A DNA stretch of 64,000 nucleotides from Bolinopsis microptera (lineage: Eukaryota > Ctenophora > Tentaculata > Lobata > Bolinopsidae): NCBI RefSeq assembly GCF_026151205.1, contig NC_087079.1, positions 16,107,945 through 16,171,944 on the forward strand, in the 5' to 3' direction. Under the pieces are notes generated by a model. The model saw only the letters and a program-made list of their open reading frames with translations, ran no database searches and was not told the origin of the DNA. Numbering within the stretch: position 1 is the stretch's first letter; every line of letters begins with the position of its first letter. Positions 23,401 through 34,702 of the stretch are shown piece after piece. The position numbers and the translations under genes are program-made.

Positions 23401-26400
23401 AGTTCGTCATCGCCGGAAAGTGAAATGTTAGCGGCCCCTTCCCAAGACTCGGATATCGACACAATGAACTCCTATCGTACCAATATGGATCAGGTCTGTG
23501 CAGAGATACAGCGTGTCAGATAAGATACGTCCCTATAATTTAGATTAACAGATAAGATACGTCCCTATAATTTAGATTAACAGATAAGATACGTCCCTAT
23601 AATTTAGATTAACAGATAAGACACGTCCCTATAATTTAGATTAACAGATAAGATACGTCCCTATAATTTAGATTAACAGATAAGATACGTTCCTATAATT
23701 TAGATTAACAGATAAGATACGTCCCTATAATTTAGATTAACAGATAAGATACGTCCCTATAATTTAGATTAACAGATAAGATACGTCCCTATAATTTAGA
23801 TTAACAGATAAGATACGTCCCTATAATTTAGATTAACAGATAAGATACGTCCCTATAATTTAGATTAACAGATAAGATACGTCCCTATAATTTAGATTAA
23901 CAGATAAGATACGTTCCTATAATTTAGATTAACAGATAAGATACATCCCTATAATTTAGATTAACAGATAAGATACGTCCCTATAATTTAGATTAACAGA
24001 TAAGATACGTCCCTATAATTTAGATTAACAGATAAGTTAGTCCCTATAATTTAGATTAACAGATAAGATACGTCCCTATAATTTAGATTAACAGATAAGA
24101 TACGTCCCTATAATTTAGATTAACAGATAAGATACGTCCCTATAATTTAGATTAACAGATAAGATACGTCCCTATAATTTAAATTAACAGATAAGATACG
24201 TCCCTATAATTTAGATTAACAGATAAGATACGTCCCTATAATTTAGATTAACAGATAAGATACATCCCTATAATTTATATTAACAGATAAGATACATCCC
24301 TATACTTTAGATTAACAGATAAGATACGTCCATATAATTTAGATTAGCAGATAAGATACGTCCCTATAATTTAGATTAACAGATAAGATACGTCCCTATA
24401 ATTTAGATTAACAGATAAGATACGTCCCTATAATTTAGATTAACAGATAAGATACGTCCCTATAATTTAGATTAACAGATAAGATACATCCCTATAATTT
24501 ATATTAACAGATAAGATACATCCCTATACTTTAGATTAACAGATAAGATACGTCCCTATAATTTAGATTAACAGATAAGATACGTCCCTATAATTTAGAT
24601 TAACAGATAAGATACATCCCTATAATTTAGATTAACACATAAGATACATCCCTATAATTTAGATTAACAGATAAGATACGTCCCTATAATTTAGATTAAC
24701 AGATAAGATACGTCCCTATAATTTAGATTAACAGATAAGATACGTCCCTATAATTTAGATCAACAGATAAGATACGTCCCTATAATTTAGATTAACACAT
24801 AAGATACATCCCTGTAATTTAGATTAACAGATAAGATACATCCCTATAATTTAGATTAACACATAAGATACATCCCTGTAAATTAGATTAACAGATAAGA
24901 TACGTCCCTGTAATTTAGATTAACAGATAAGATACGTCCCTATAATTTATATTAACAGATAAGATACATCCCTATACTTTAGATTAACAGATAAGATACG
25001 TCCCTATAATTTATATTAACAGATAAGATACGTCCCTATAATTTAGATTAACAGATAAGATACATCCCTATAATTTAGATTAACACATAAGATACATCCC
25101 TGTAATTTAGATTAACAGATAAGATACGTCCCTATAATTTAGATTAACAGATAAGATACGTCCCTATAATTTAGATTAACAGATAAGATACGTCCCTATA
25201 AATTAGATTAACAGATAAGATACGTCCCTGTAATTTAGATTAACAGATAAGATACGTCCCTATAATTTATATTAACAGATAAGATACGTCCCTATAATTT
25301 ATATTAACAGATAAGATACGTCCCTATAATTTAGATTAACAGATAAGATACGTCCCTATAATTTAGATTAACAGATAAGATACGTCCCTATAATTTAGAT
25401 TAACAGATAAGATACGTCCCTATAATTTAGATTAACAGATAAGATACGTCCCTATAATTTAGATTAACAGATAAGATACGTCCCTATAATTTAGATTGAC
25501 AGATAAGATACGTCCCTATAATTTAGACTAACGGATAAGATACGTCCCTATAATTTAGATTAACAGATAAGATACATCCCTATAATTTATATTAACAGAT
25601 AAGATACGTCCCTATAATTTAGATTAACAGATAAGATACGTCCCTATAATTTAGATTGACAGATAAGATACGTCCCTATAATTTAGACTAACAGATAAGA
25701 TACGTCCCTATAATTTAGATTAACAGATAAGATACGTCCCTATAATTTAGATTAACAGATAAGATACGTCCCTATAATTTAGATTAACAGATAAGATACG
25801 TCCCTATAATTTAGATTAACAGATAAGATACGTCCCTATAATTTAGATTAACAGATAAGATACGTCCCTATAATTTAGACTAACAGATAAGATACGTCCC
25901 TATAATTTAGATTAACAGATAAGATACGTCCCTATAATTTAGATTAACAGATAAGATACGTCCCTATAATTTATATTAACAGATAAGATACGTCCCTGTA
26001 ATTTAGATTAACAGATAAGATACGTCCCTATAATTTAGATTAACAGATAAGATACGTCCCTATAATTTAGATTAACAGATAAGATACGTCCCTATAATTT
26101 AGATTAACAGATAAGATACGTCCCTATAATTTAGATTAACAGATAAGATACGTCCCTATAATTTAGACTAACAGATAATATACGTCCCTATAATTTAGAT
26201 TAACAGATAAGATACGTCCCTATAATTTAGATTAACAGATAAGATACGTCCCTATAATTTAGATTAACAGATAAGATACGTCCCTACAAAAATTGTACTA
26301 AGATTCCATTAAAGTTAAGCACTCACTCGTTGTCTGATTGCGGGAAATATTGATCCTTGATCTTGCCAGATAGAAGACTGGGTTCTCAACAAGGACAGAT

Positions 26401-29400
26401 GTCACTGCAGAGTGGTGATCAGAGAGTTGGTACCCAGCATAGTGCGACACTGGAAGGCAGCCGAGAACTTTGATAACCTCATATCAGTGATGATAGAAGC
26501 TGTGGCAGCTGCGGTCTATATGGGGGACAGCGAGGAGGCTTTTTATTGGATAGGGGAAATTAATCGCAGACAAGACGACAAGAACACTGTATCCTTCCAG
26601 GTAATTCAACTGTAGTTCCTCAGTGGTTAAATAATATATTTCCTGTCTATGAAAATGTAAAAATTATTGATTAAAAGAATGTGCTGTGATATATCGTGTG
26701 TTATTTAAAAAGAATGTGCTGTGATATATCGTCTGTTATTTAAAAAGAATGTGCTGTGATATATCGTGTGTTATTTAAAAAGAATGTGCTGTGATATATC
26801 GTGTGTTATTTAAAAAGAATGTGCTGTGATATATCGTCTGTTATTTAAAAAGAATGTGCTGTGATATATCGTCTGTTATTTAAAAAGAATGTGCTGTGAT
26901 ATATCGTGTGTTATTTAAAAAGAATGTGCTGTGATATATCGTGTGTTATTTAAAAAGAATGTGCTGTGATATATCGTCTGTTTAAAAGAATGTGCTGTGA
27001 TATATCGTCTGATTAAAAGAATGTGCTGTGATATATCGTCTGTTTAAAAGAATGTGCTGTGTCACGTGCTATATCACGTGATATAGCACGTGATATAGCA
27101 CGTGATATAGCACGTGATATATCGTCTGTTATTTTCAGGTGTCCATGACGCGCATGCAGGAAGCAACAGTCAGGTACTTACAGGGGCAGGCTCACTTCAA
27201 GAACAGTCAGATTAATGATGCTATAGACTGCTACAGGAAGTGTCTCAAGCAACTAGGTAAATGTTACCTGTTACCCTGGTTACCTGTTACCCTGGTTACC
27301 TGTTATCCTGGTTACCAGTTACCCTGGTTACCATGGTTACGTTACAGATGGGTTAATAAGGGGTTATAATTTGTTAACATTTGGTTGATGGCGGAGAAAG
27401 TACAGCTTGGAAATAGGGGTTAAAGTAAGAATATAATTGAGTTACACATTCTGTTATTGTTGTTTTCCAGTGATTTGTATCTCACAGTGTATTTTCAGGA
27501 GCTCCCCAACCCTCCTCAAAGATAGAGGCCCATTTAAACCTAACGCTATACGTTATGAAACACATGTTGGACGAAAAGTTCCACTTCAAAGTTAACAACT
27601 CCACTTTCAATTACGAGGACGCAGAACGCTTTCACATCATCATTCAGTGCCTTGGTGAGTTCAATTTCCCTTTCACTATCATAATTCAGTGCTTTAGTCA
27701 TTTTAATTTCACTTTCATTATCGCTATTCGGTTTCACTTTCTCTTTCACTGACATCAATCAGGGCGGTTGAGAGTAGCACTAGAGGTGCAACATAAGAAC
27801 GTGTTGGCGTATAGTGCTGCTGTAGAACAGTACAGGTACTGGTCTAGCAGTGCCATAGAGGAGACCTCTATGAAGCTGGAGACACTCGCCAACTTCATTC
27901 ATGCTGCTCAAAAATACGCCCTCAGAGTCCCTTACAATCAGTGCGTTTTTTTACCTTATTCTTCTCTTTACTCTTGCTATCAGTTCGTACTGATCGCAAT
28001 TGCTCTGATTAATTGGTATTATTAAATTTCCAAGGGCCGTCTTTTTCACGATATCTAATGGATTAACCCGCCCAGCATTGAAGACAAACTGAACGCCTCT
28101 ATGGAGTTTGAAGCCCTGTCTCCTGATAATTCCATGGCATTGTTCTACGCTTACTTGCTGCTCACTGAGACTAAAATATCTGAGGGTGGTATAAACGCTG
28201 GTAAGCTTTGTAAGAATTCCAACGGAATTATACTCAAATTTATAAATTATGTTGGTTATCGAAATTAACTGACAGCACAGGTTGACAAACTGATTGGATT
28301 TATAATTAATATTATTTTCCCAAGCTTATACCCTGTCTAGGAAACTTCCAAACTGGGCTCCGTTTTCCGGTCTATTCATTGACATTTGACAACTGAGATA
28401 GTGACTATTCAGTGACACAAGTCTCTCTCAGAGTGCACGGCAGTAACTTTCCATTTTGTCACAGGTGTAGAGCACGGGAGTAACGCTCTCCTTCTCTCCG
28501 ATTCTATGAAACATCGTTTACTGTTTGTTTCCGCTTCACCCAGTTTGGTTCTTGGCTTCTTCTTTAGCAACGACAGGAGCAAACTCGTAGAAACTCTGAA
28601 GAATATGAACAGATTCGCTGTGGAGGTAAACGATTTGTCAATCATTTTCTACACAGTCTCGTCTGCAACTAGATTGATATTTATAGATAGTTTGGTAAAA
28701 TCATTGATATTCATGGATATTTTGGTAAAATTATCCTTTATTTCCCCACAGATTTCCGACCACGAAGGGCAGGCCTGGTTTGTAGCGTTCGCACTGTTCC
28801 TGGAGACAGAGCTGTACGAGCAGCTAGAATCCTCCCTCATGTACAGAGAGTATATATTTAGTAGTGTCAGCAGCGCAGACTTTACCAACGATTCTATCGC
28901 CAGGTTTATTGAATTTAATAGATACAGGGGTAGTTTTACCTAGACTGGCCCGTGAGGGTGACGCCAGACTGGGAACCAGTGTACAGTGAGAGATCGGGTG
29001 TAATTACCCACGTCTAATAATTCACTCCTATACCATTTTTGACTTATAAAAAAAGTCTAAATCATTGCTGGTATTGAGTGTTTGAATCAAAGTCACTGAG
29101 AAATAATCTACAGGTTCTGCATGCTGATATCGCTGGCACTAAGTTTTGCTCGTCAAGGAAACGGCCAGCGAGCAACCTCATGGGTAACAGTAGCTCGAAC
29201 TCTCGCCCCTCCAGTAATCAGCAGCCTGACGTGCGCCTTCTTCCACGCTTTACTACTAGAAACTCTTATACTGCTCTACCAGATGGGATACGATGTTAAG
29301 AGGCGACTTCGCTCTACTCTCAAAGTGTGCCTCAAAAATATGAGCGTTTATAATTGTCTACGACCTCGTGTCTACACGTATCTTGCGTTTGTTAAATTGT

Positions 29401-29885
29401 TGAGAGGGAGAACTCGTGACGCGCACGCCGCCATTGCACGTGCGATGCATTTTGCGGAATTGTACGACCAGAGTCTGGATATCGTGCGGATAAGGCATTG
29501 TAAGCGGGCCTGGTTTGGGGAGAAGAAACCTAAGAATTTACTGAATAAAATGCTGCAGCCAGGCAAGAGAGCGTTGTCGAGTAAGAAAGTACACACCTTG
29601 TTGGAGGATCAGGTGGAGGTGGGAGAGGAGGAGGAAACTAGTAAAGTTTATACTCTTCCTTTGCACCTGAACAATGCTAACCTCTCTGAGGAGGCACCCA
29701 GTAACCCTAAAATCAGCAGCTCCAGTCAGGAGAGCAAAGGGAAACAGAACTCCAGCACCCAGGAGTTTACTGACATCCAGAACCCCATGGGTGGGGTAGG
29801 GATGGGAACGATTGCGGAGTGCGAGGAACTTATACTGCCAGATACTGACAGCTCAATTAATCTTATCCTTACCTCTTGCGCTTAA
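11480..29885 (+). CDS. Soluble adenylyl cyclase (ADCY10)-like protein, C-terminal half
   Basis: Twenty exons join in one frame to give 1,182 residues: 11480-11602, 12854-13036, 14282-14392, 14731-14910, 15134-15300, 15481-15579, 18622-18764, 19179-19328, 19454-19629, 19858-19991, 20676-20768, 23397-23493, 26370-26600, 27139-27256, 27499-27654, 27763-27940, 28076-28200, 28465-28625, 28752-28903, 29114-29885. All have AG acceptors and GT donors, and every phase matches. Residues about 165-290 carry the winged-helix part of the sAC ATPase module (ILTRIDQLSP, then FTHSILQETTYG and a QRRVLHE). A CGECGCGKF Cys cluster follows, then about 220 Ser/Thr/acidic residues. From about 553, TPR-like helices run to RPRVYTYLAFVKLLRGR and a polar tail. 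The two cyclase domains and Walker A are not seen, so either the 5' end lies outside the window or this is a cyclase-less paralogue. sAC makes cAMP in response to bicarbonate and often acts in cilia and sperm. Confidence 0.72.
12269..12282. promoter_or_regulatory. X-box (RFX site) GTTGCCATGGTAAC
   Basis: A perfect match to the RFX consensus GTNRCC(0-3N)RGYAAC. It lies in the intron 570 bp before the second exon of the ADCY10-like gene. Whether it is used is unknown. Confidence 0.5.
13093..13106. promoter_or_regulatory. X-box (RFX site) GTTACCATGGCAAC
   Basis: Perfect RFX consensus 57 bp after the exon ending at 13036, in the next intron of the ADCY10-like gene. Confidence 0.5.
14009..14094. 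promoter_or_regulatory. Cluster of X-box motifs
   Basis: GTTATCATGGCAAC (14009-14022) and the perfect palindrome GTTACCATGGTAAC (14081-14094), with CTTACCATGGTAAC between them and near-matches at about 13899 and 14150. They form a degenerate short tandem array of about 26 bp period (TGATTGCTGC plus the motif) 190 bp before the exon at 14282. Confidence 0.5.
14468..14718. repeat. 12-bp tandem repeat (GTGTAACATATT)n
   Basis: About 21 near-perfect copies end 12 bp before the exon starting at 14731, so the array occupies the normal position of the polypyrimidine tract and branch point. The unit length is a multiple of 3 and opens long frames on both strands that are not genes. Confidence 0.96.
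15580..16075. repeat. 44-bp minisatellite, two alternating unit types
   Basis: About 11 units beginning GTTACCTAGCAACCC. Two types differ in the middle (ACCATTACCTTTATTC versus GCTCTTATCTTCATTC) and alternate over most of the array, giving an 88-bp higher-order unit. It starts directly at the donor of the ADCY10-like exon ending at 15579. Confidence 0.93.
16173..16178 (-). terminator. Polyadenylation signal of the antisense gene
   Basis: AATAAA on the minus strand, 53 bp beyond the stop codon of the gene at 16231-17030. Confidence 0.6.
16231..17030 (-). CDS. Small single-pass membrane protein, two exons, nested antisense
   Basis: Exon 1 is 17030-16933 and exon 2 is 16753-16231. The donor GTTAGA and acceptor TTTATTTCAG join in phase to give 206 residues. 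It begins with a clear signal peptide (about residues 1-20, MQLKMILCLAVVLLTVPAEA). A very short ectodomain follows (about 30 residues, with an NST glycosylation site). A single membrane helix lies near TPMIVMFLGITLLFSCC. The cytoplasmic tail is about 130 residues and rich in Pro/Ser/Thr (many SP and TP pairs). The sequence CAG just before the ATG suggests a 5' UTR intron. No family is recognised. The gene lies wholly within the 3-kb ADCY10-like intron 15580-18621 on the opposite strand. The tail could be a phosphorylation or SH3/WW docking platform (inference). Confidence 0.65.
17153..18017. mobile_element. hAT-type MITE, 865 bp
   Basis: Perfect 16-bp terminal inverted repeats CAGTGGTCGACCGGGG. 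They are flanked by an 8-bp target duplication with one mismatch (GTTCGATT at 17145-17152, GTTCAATT at 18018-18025). CAG ends plus 8-bp duplication indicate hAT. Subterminal regions are dense in CCCCGGCC, and the middle is AT-rich without coding capacity. It is inserted in an ADCY10-like intron close to the 5' end of the antisense gene. Confidence 0.88.
18392..18610. promoter_or_regulatory. X-box motif array before an exon
   Basis: Perfect GTTACCATGGCAAC (18392-18405) and GTTGCTATGACAAC (18415-18428) are followed by about eight derivatives, such as GTTGCCACGGTAAC and GTTACCACGGAAAC, in an irregular 25-30-bp tandem array ending 12 bp before the exon at 18622. Confidence 0.5.
20148..20640. repeat. 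57-bp polypyrimidine minisatellite
   Basis: About eight units, each with TCTGTAAAGGTCTTCTCC followed by a nearly pure C/T tract. The 57-bp period is a multiple of 3 and contains few stops, so the minus strand shows three overlapping 160-230-codon frames of EERRGRKGRR-type low complexity that are not genes. It lies in the intron just before the acceptor at 20675. Confidence 0.95.
21012..22659. repeat. Tandem duplication containing a 16-bp (GGTTACCTGTTACCCT)n minisatellite
   Basis: Copy 1 (21012-22189) and copy 2 (22190-22659) share the same 5' segment (TGATTAGATTATAACCACG...) and 3' segment (ATCAATATAAGTGTTATTTTGG...). Copy 2 lacks about 350 bp and has a shorter minisatellite (22320-22480 against 21140-21670). 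It lies entirely within the ADCY10-like intron 20769-23396. Confidence 0.88.
22660..23396. other. Intron sequence, nothing recognised
   Basis: The remainder of the intron after the duplication. It is AT-rich, with no repeat or exon that I can support. Confidence 0.5.
23512..26286. repeat. 32-bp minisatellite, about 86 copies
   Basis: Each unit contains ACAGATAAGATACGTCCC followed by TATAATTTAGATTA. Variants (TACATCCC, TTATATTAAC, CACATAAG) are distributed in blocks that point to repeated internal duplication. Almost every unit has an AGATAAG, a perfect WGATAR (GATA-factor) site. The array starts 19 bp after the exon ending at 23493. Confidence 0.97.
26655..27125. repeat. 35-bp minisatellite ending in a CACGTG palindrome array
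   Basis: Nine or so units of GAATGTGCTGTGATATATCG plus TGTGTTATTTAAAAA, then three shortened units. They are followed at 27062-27122 by five 14-bp repeats of the CACGTGATATAG type, themselves near-palindromic. The array ends 13 bp before the exon at 27139. Confidence 0.93.
27260..27345. repeat. Short (GTTACCTGTTACCCTG)n array
   Basis: About five units of the same 16-bp minisatellite as at 21.1-21.7 kb, starting directly after the donor at 27256 and ending in GTTACCATGGTTAC. Confidence 0.85.
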
Positions 29886-30755
29886 TTTAATTAATTTACC
29901 TTCAGTTTGTTTCAGTGTTCAGACCTACAGTCGTTATTTACTGGATACGTATCAGAATTATTCTTTGTTAGTTTTTTTTTCGTGACTGCCATGTTGTGGT
30001 AGTAACCTCGGTTAACTTTTTTTTAATTCTCAATTTTTATTGATTTTCTATATTATTTGTTTTGTAAATGTTATGTCCTTGAAATTCATCGTTTTGCATC
30101 ACGTTGATATTGGATATAATTAGTTTGTAGTTACTGTTAGTGTTAGTAACTACTACTGGTAACTAATTATTCTTGTAAGGACCATAATGCAGTAATCCTT
30201 AAATATTGTGTGTTGTATTACCTATATACTATTGTATTCCAGACTGTTTGAAATGGCAACTGGTTTTTCAAGAAAGTGGAAAATTTGATCGAGTTTGAAA
30301 GTTTACAGAATCATGCATGATTCATGTTCGTTTGTCTGTATGCGAATAAGATTGAAGATATTAATCTAAAATAACTTCACTGTAATTGCCCCAAGTAAAC
30401 AAAACAGAATGGAATACAATGTCGAACTATACAGAGTCAAACTATTTGTTTAATTTATTAATTTTTTATTTTTGTAATATTTCCAGATATGTACATACGT
30501 ATAATGATAGGTGTGTTCTTTGACCGGAATTTGTCTTCAATGTAATCAATTTACGTTTCATCACTGAAAACTTGATGTGTATGAATTGTTCCTTGCGCGA
30601 AGCGCGATGCTTTCTGTCGCCGTCTACGCTAGGTTTTTATCATACATCACTGAATAAAATCAAAAATCGCCCGACTTTATTATTATACATGTACATCATA
30701 GGCGCCTAATACAATTTAATACTTGTCATTTCATTGCCGTTTCACTAGTATCGCG
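29886..30755. other. 3' region of the ADCY10-like gene
   Basis: AT-rich sequence after the stop codon, with no further exons. A candidate AATAAA occurs at 30653-30658, about 770 bp downstream. A nearer standard signal is not obvious. Confidence 0.45.
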
Positions 30756-30793
30756 CAGCTGTATCGTAGCCACGCGTGGCTACGATACAGCTG
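30756..30793. repeat. Perfect 38-bp palindrome
   Basis: From CAGCTGTATCGTAGCCACG to its exact reverse complement with no spacer. GGCTGTATCGTAG recurs near 32451 and 33243, and related strings at about 32384, so the palindrome belongs to a local GC-rich repeat family. Confidence 0.95.
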
Positions 30794-32149
30794 CAGCTGC
30801 GCGGCAGCTGTCTACAACTAGTCAGTGTAATAAGCGCCAAGTGCGAGCAAAGAACTTTTTTTCTCCGATTTCGATAAATTTGGTATCAAAATTTGTCTAA
30901 AAATGTGAATAAAATAAATCCACCGTGTATGGTGTAGCAATTTTCGGGAAAAATGCTACATGGCGCTTGTTCGCCGCGCGTGCTTTTTTCGCGCAAATTT
31001 TTAGTTTTTGGCCTATTACTTTCACATTTTCAGTTAGGCGCAGTTTATATCTCCGCCAAAAGCATCACATTTTAGCATTAATGCGCGTAGTTTTCTCAAC
31101 TATTTTCACAGTCGCGCCTTCCTGAAGTTACATTAAACAGCCTCTTTTGCTTCCTAACATACCAGTTTACAGGAAGCAAAATATTATATATAAGTAAAGT
31201 GCAAGAAACCGAATTCGAACTTGGCACATTAATAGCATGGGAGACGATATTATACATGGGCGATATTTAGTAGAGAATAAACCAGTACCTATAACGGTGT
31301 ACCGGTACCGGTATACCTACGGGGGTGATATTAGTACAATTTTGTAAGAACACCTCCTCCCGTATTATTGAGAATAAATTTACTTTTCCATACAATTGTG
31401 CACTTCAGTCGTATAGTAAACCGGCAGTAAAGCATGAAATGCTTTAATGATAAAAGATTCGTTTGTTACATAATTATGCTTTTTTTGAGTCGAGAAATAC
31501 AAAATATGATGTTAACAAAACACAACTTTAAAGAACGATCAAAATTCTTACAAAGTTTTATTATAAAACTCTGTGACTGTTAAAAAGTATTAGGTAAATG
31601 ATTCTTTTAATTCTGCCTTGATGGTCTGTAGCTTTTTCTCCTGTTTCCCTATTCCTAGTCCTTGCTATGTTATTATCACATAATTATTATGGCATAGTAA
31701 TCAACTCATCGAGACGAAACTTTTAGTACTAATATTTTAAGATTTAAAGGAAAATTATTTTGAAAATTTTTCAAATCTCAAATCTAGTGTGAAATTTTAA
31801 AAAAATTTGTGCTTCAAATATTATAATTTTGGTACCAAACGTTGCGTCTGACTAAGTTCATTACGATACTGTTGACATACGTTGCATGCCACTTTTCGCG
31901 CGCGAAGCGCGCGCCGCCGAAGGAGTTATAGGCATTTTAAGCAATAAATTACCCATTTTTCGTACTTTGTACATTCTTGTAATGCACAGGAGGCCCACAT
32001 ATAGCTCGACGTTATTTTGCTACACGGTGAATTTGCATTATTCACACTTAGAGGAAACTTTTAGTACCAAATTTATCAAAATCAGAGACAACAAATTCTG
32101 TGCCAACTCATGGCGCTTATTACATAGACTAAACGTATGACTCATACTT
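30794..32149. other. No gene seen
   Basis: AT-rich with scattered CpG-rich strings (GCGCGCGAAGCGCGCGCC near 31900). Short frames at 30925-31125 and 31886-32140 have no recognisable features. Confidence 0.45.
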
Positions 32150-33412
32150 ACCTGGGGACCTCAGGCTTGTAGCGCGATGCGTTACTGTGCCGCGCCGCGC
32201 ACTCAATAAGGCTTCTCACAGCGACAGCTAGATCGGCGAGATGCGCTACTGTGCCGCGCCGAGCTGCCATGAATTGACATCGTCAATTAAACCTCAGGCT
32301 ATCATGTTCATTCGGCTATCATGTTCATTCGGCGGAATGACAGGCTGAGCGCGGCCCAGTAAGACTCATACGTGCGGCTGTATCTTGATTCACGATGTCA
32401 ATCCTTCCTAGCTCGGCGAGGCCCAGTGGTGCATTAATTCGCAGATCTACGGCTGTATCGTAGCCACAATACTAGCGCTCCTACTAAATCGCTCGCCCAA
32501 ATTTTAAGAAAATTCTTGTGAAAAGGCCCTTTGGGCATAAAAGTATTTTTGGATACACCGTGACGCGCTAGTTTTACAATTAATACAAAGTATTAGTAAA
32601 CAGAATCTCGTGCCACCTTCGCCGCGATCGTGCGCTACAGCGATCGTGCGCTACTGCATATCGTGCGTTACTAGCAAGCGCGAACGAGAGGGCTCTGGTT
32701 AGACAATAAAGCAAGTTTTGACCATTGGCATTATTAATGGTCTGGCCCGTCGCGCGCGGCGCGCTACTTCGTAGCACTTGCCATCGCGGGCCAGTAACAT
32801 TTCGAGAAAAAAGCGGCGCGCGGTACTTCGAGGAAATTTAGACGAGTAACATCCGTCAAAAGCAAGTCTGAAGTCATGCGTGATTGATCGGAATCAGCGT
32901 CCAAAGTACATTTGTTTAATTGTTCAAGTTGGTCTCAACTGTATCTTGAAGATAGACTCATGTGTATAAAGTAAATGGTAAAGTGATTTAGCACGCTCGC
33001 TCCCATTACACATTACTTGACGGATGCTACTCGTCTAAATTTCTTCGAAGTAGCGCGGGCCTCTTTTTTCTCGAAATGTTAGCCCGACGGCACGTGTTAC
33101 AAAGTAGCGCTCGCCGGGCCAGACCATTAACAATGGTCAATCCCATTACTTGTCATACGTTGTAGACCCACCGTTCACTTAGCCATTGCGCTACTGCAAG
33201 CGAGAGGACTCTGGTTAGGGCAAAACCCCGCCGTACGAGTGCGCGGCTGTATCGTAGTCACGATCGTTGTAACGCGATGCACTATTAGGCCACGCCGCGC
33301 CGCTGCGCATTTTCTCGCAACCATAGTTTACCTGGGGACCTCATGCTATTATGTTCATAAACATATAGAATAGAGATTCGGCGGAATGACAGGCTGAGCG
33401 CGGCCCAGTAAG
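32150..33412. repeat. GC-rich dispersed repeat cluster
   Basis: Contains at least two copies of a unit running from CCTGGGGACCTCA through ATGTTCAT to CGGCGGAATGACAGGCTGAG and CGCGGCCCAGTAAGAC (about 32150-32375 and 33329-33412). Degenerate copies occur at 45766-45870 and 56141-56213. GCGATGCGTTACTGTGCCGCG and relatives recur between them. Confidence 0.7.
32720..33139. mobile_element. 420-bp foldback MITE
   Basis: Inverted arms of about 135 bp: the left arm has ATGGTCTGGCCCG and, further in, TAGACGAGTAACATCCGTCA. The right arm has TGACGGATGCTACTCGTCTA and ends CGGGCCAGACCATTAACAATGG. There is no coding sequence. It is nested in the GC-rich cluster. Confidence 0.8.
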
Positions 33413-33691
33413 ACGTAATACAACTTAATACAAAATCAAGGATAAACACTTTACACAAGTAAACATTATATACTACAACTCACCAAATTTCTCTCTCTCT
33501 CTGGTTTGGTCAACGGTTTCTGGCCTCCTAGTTAAGAGGGAGGCCTTCTCGCCGTGCCCACAGAGTGTGATTCCTGCTAGCCACACTCCAGGACTCCCTA
33601 AGTATATACAAAAGCATAGAATAATAGATATCAACGCAACAGACCTCTGGAGTCTCGAAGCTGTTACTACCTTGCTCAGAGCAAACCCACT

Positions 33692-34321
33692 TCAGATGTT
33701 CTTCTTCGGCGGGCAGGCGAGGGACTTCTGAGCATGGTCCACTGGATATGTGTCACTATCTGATATAGTCCTGTGTGGGTCTAATGTATGATTGTTTATG
33801 AGCCTTGGTGTATGTCCTAGGTGTTTATCCAAATAGATCGTCTCTGTCAAACCTTGTTGACTTTTCCACAAATTTGATGATGAGGTCGAGTTTACTATTG
33901 ATGAGTTCCTCAATTGTTAGGATGGGTTTACCAAATATCCTCAATCTAGTTGTCATCAGCTGGATCAGTGGCGTAACTTAGGGCCCCGCAGACCCCGCTG
34001 TTCACAGTCTTGTGTTTCGAATTTGGCGTTGTTTGCTACCGTCTGGAAGTATGCTAGTGGGCTGTGTCCTGATAGTAGCCATGTTAGCCATCTGATGTGA
34101 GTACCTGTGATGTTGATTATCTTGTACCTGTTTTTGTTGAGGAAAAATGTTAGTGGGGTTTTTCCTTTGTCACTGAGTGCCACCTGTTTATACTTCTTGA
34201 TATGGAGATTGAAGAGGTAATCTTTTATATGGGTGTTGATTATGCCTTCCGAGAGTGGGAGGAAGGGTTCAGGTCCAATGGGGTTCACCAAATTTATGCT
34301 GATTAACGGATTGTTAAACAA
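33692..34321 (-). pseudogene. LINE polymerase C-terminal remnant
   Basis: A minus-strand frame (34321-33965) with NPIGPEPFLPLSEG, a K-rich middle, RWLTWLLSGHSPLAYFQ and a CEQRG-type end resembles the C-terminal (RNase H and post-RT) region of Jockey-like LINE polymerases. It has no RT core and continues, after a break, into a second short frame (33913-33692). It is a dead 5'-truncated copy. Confidence 0.45.
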
Positions 34322-34702
34322 AATTGCAATATAAATTTAATGTTTTATTTTTCCCCGTCTTCGAACGTTAAATTATATTTTGAGCGCCGCGCGCATCTGA
34401 AAAATTATTTTAAAATCGAGCGCTACCCAAAATTTCTTAGAAACCGTCCACAGTCGACTCAAACAGCTCATATAAACTCAGTACTAATAAAGCCCTAGTA
34501 CAGTATGCAGTACATTAGTAATTTACTAATCTACTTGTGATTAAGTTTTAAGCTTTTATAGTTTCCTTTGATTAATGGAGGATATGATGTAATTTTAAGG
34601 TATTGTCACGACACATGACAAAATTGAACAACTTCATCCTACATCTAAACGAATGAAAATATAACAACCACACAACACATTAGGCGTCATTACCCCATTT
34701 CC

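Noticed and set aside
23512-26286. CRISPR-like array of regular 32-bp repeats
   Set aside because: Units are contiguous with no variable spacers, and the host is a spliced animal genome; it is a minisatellite.
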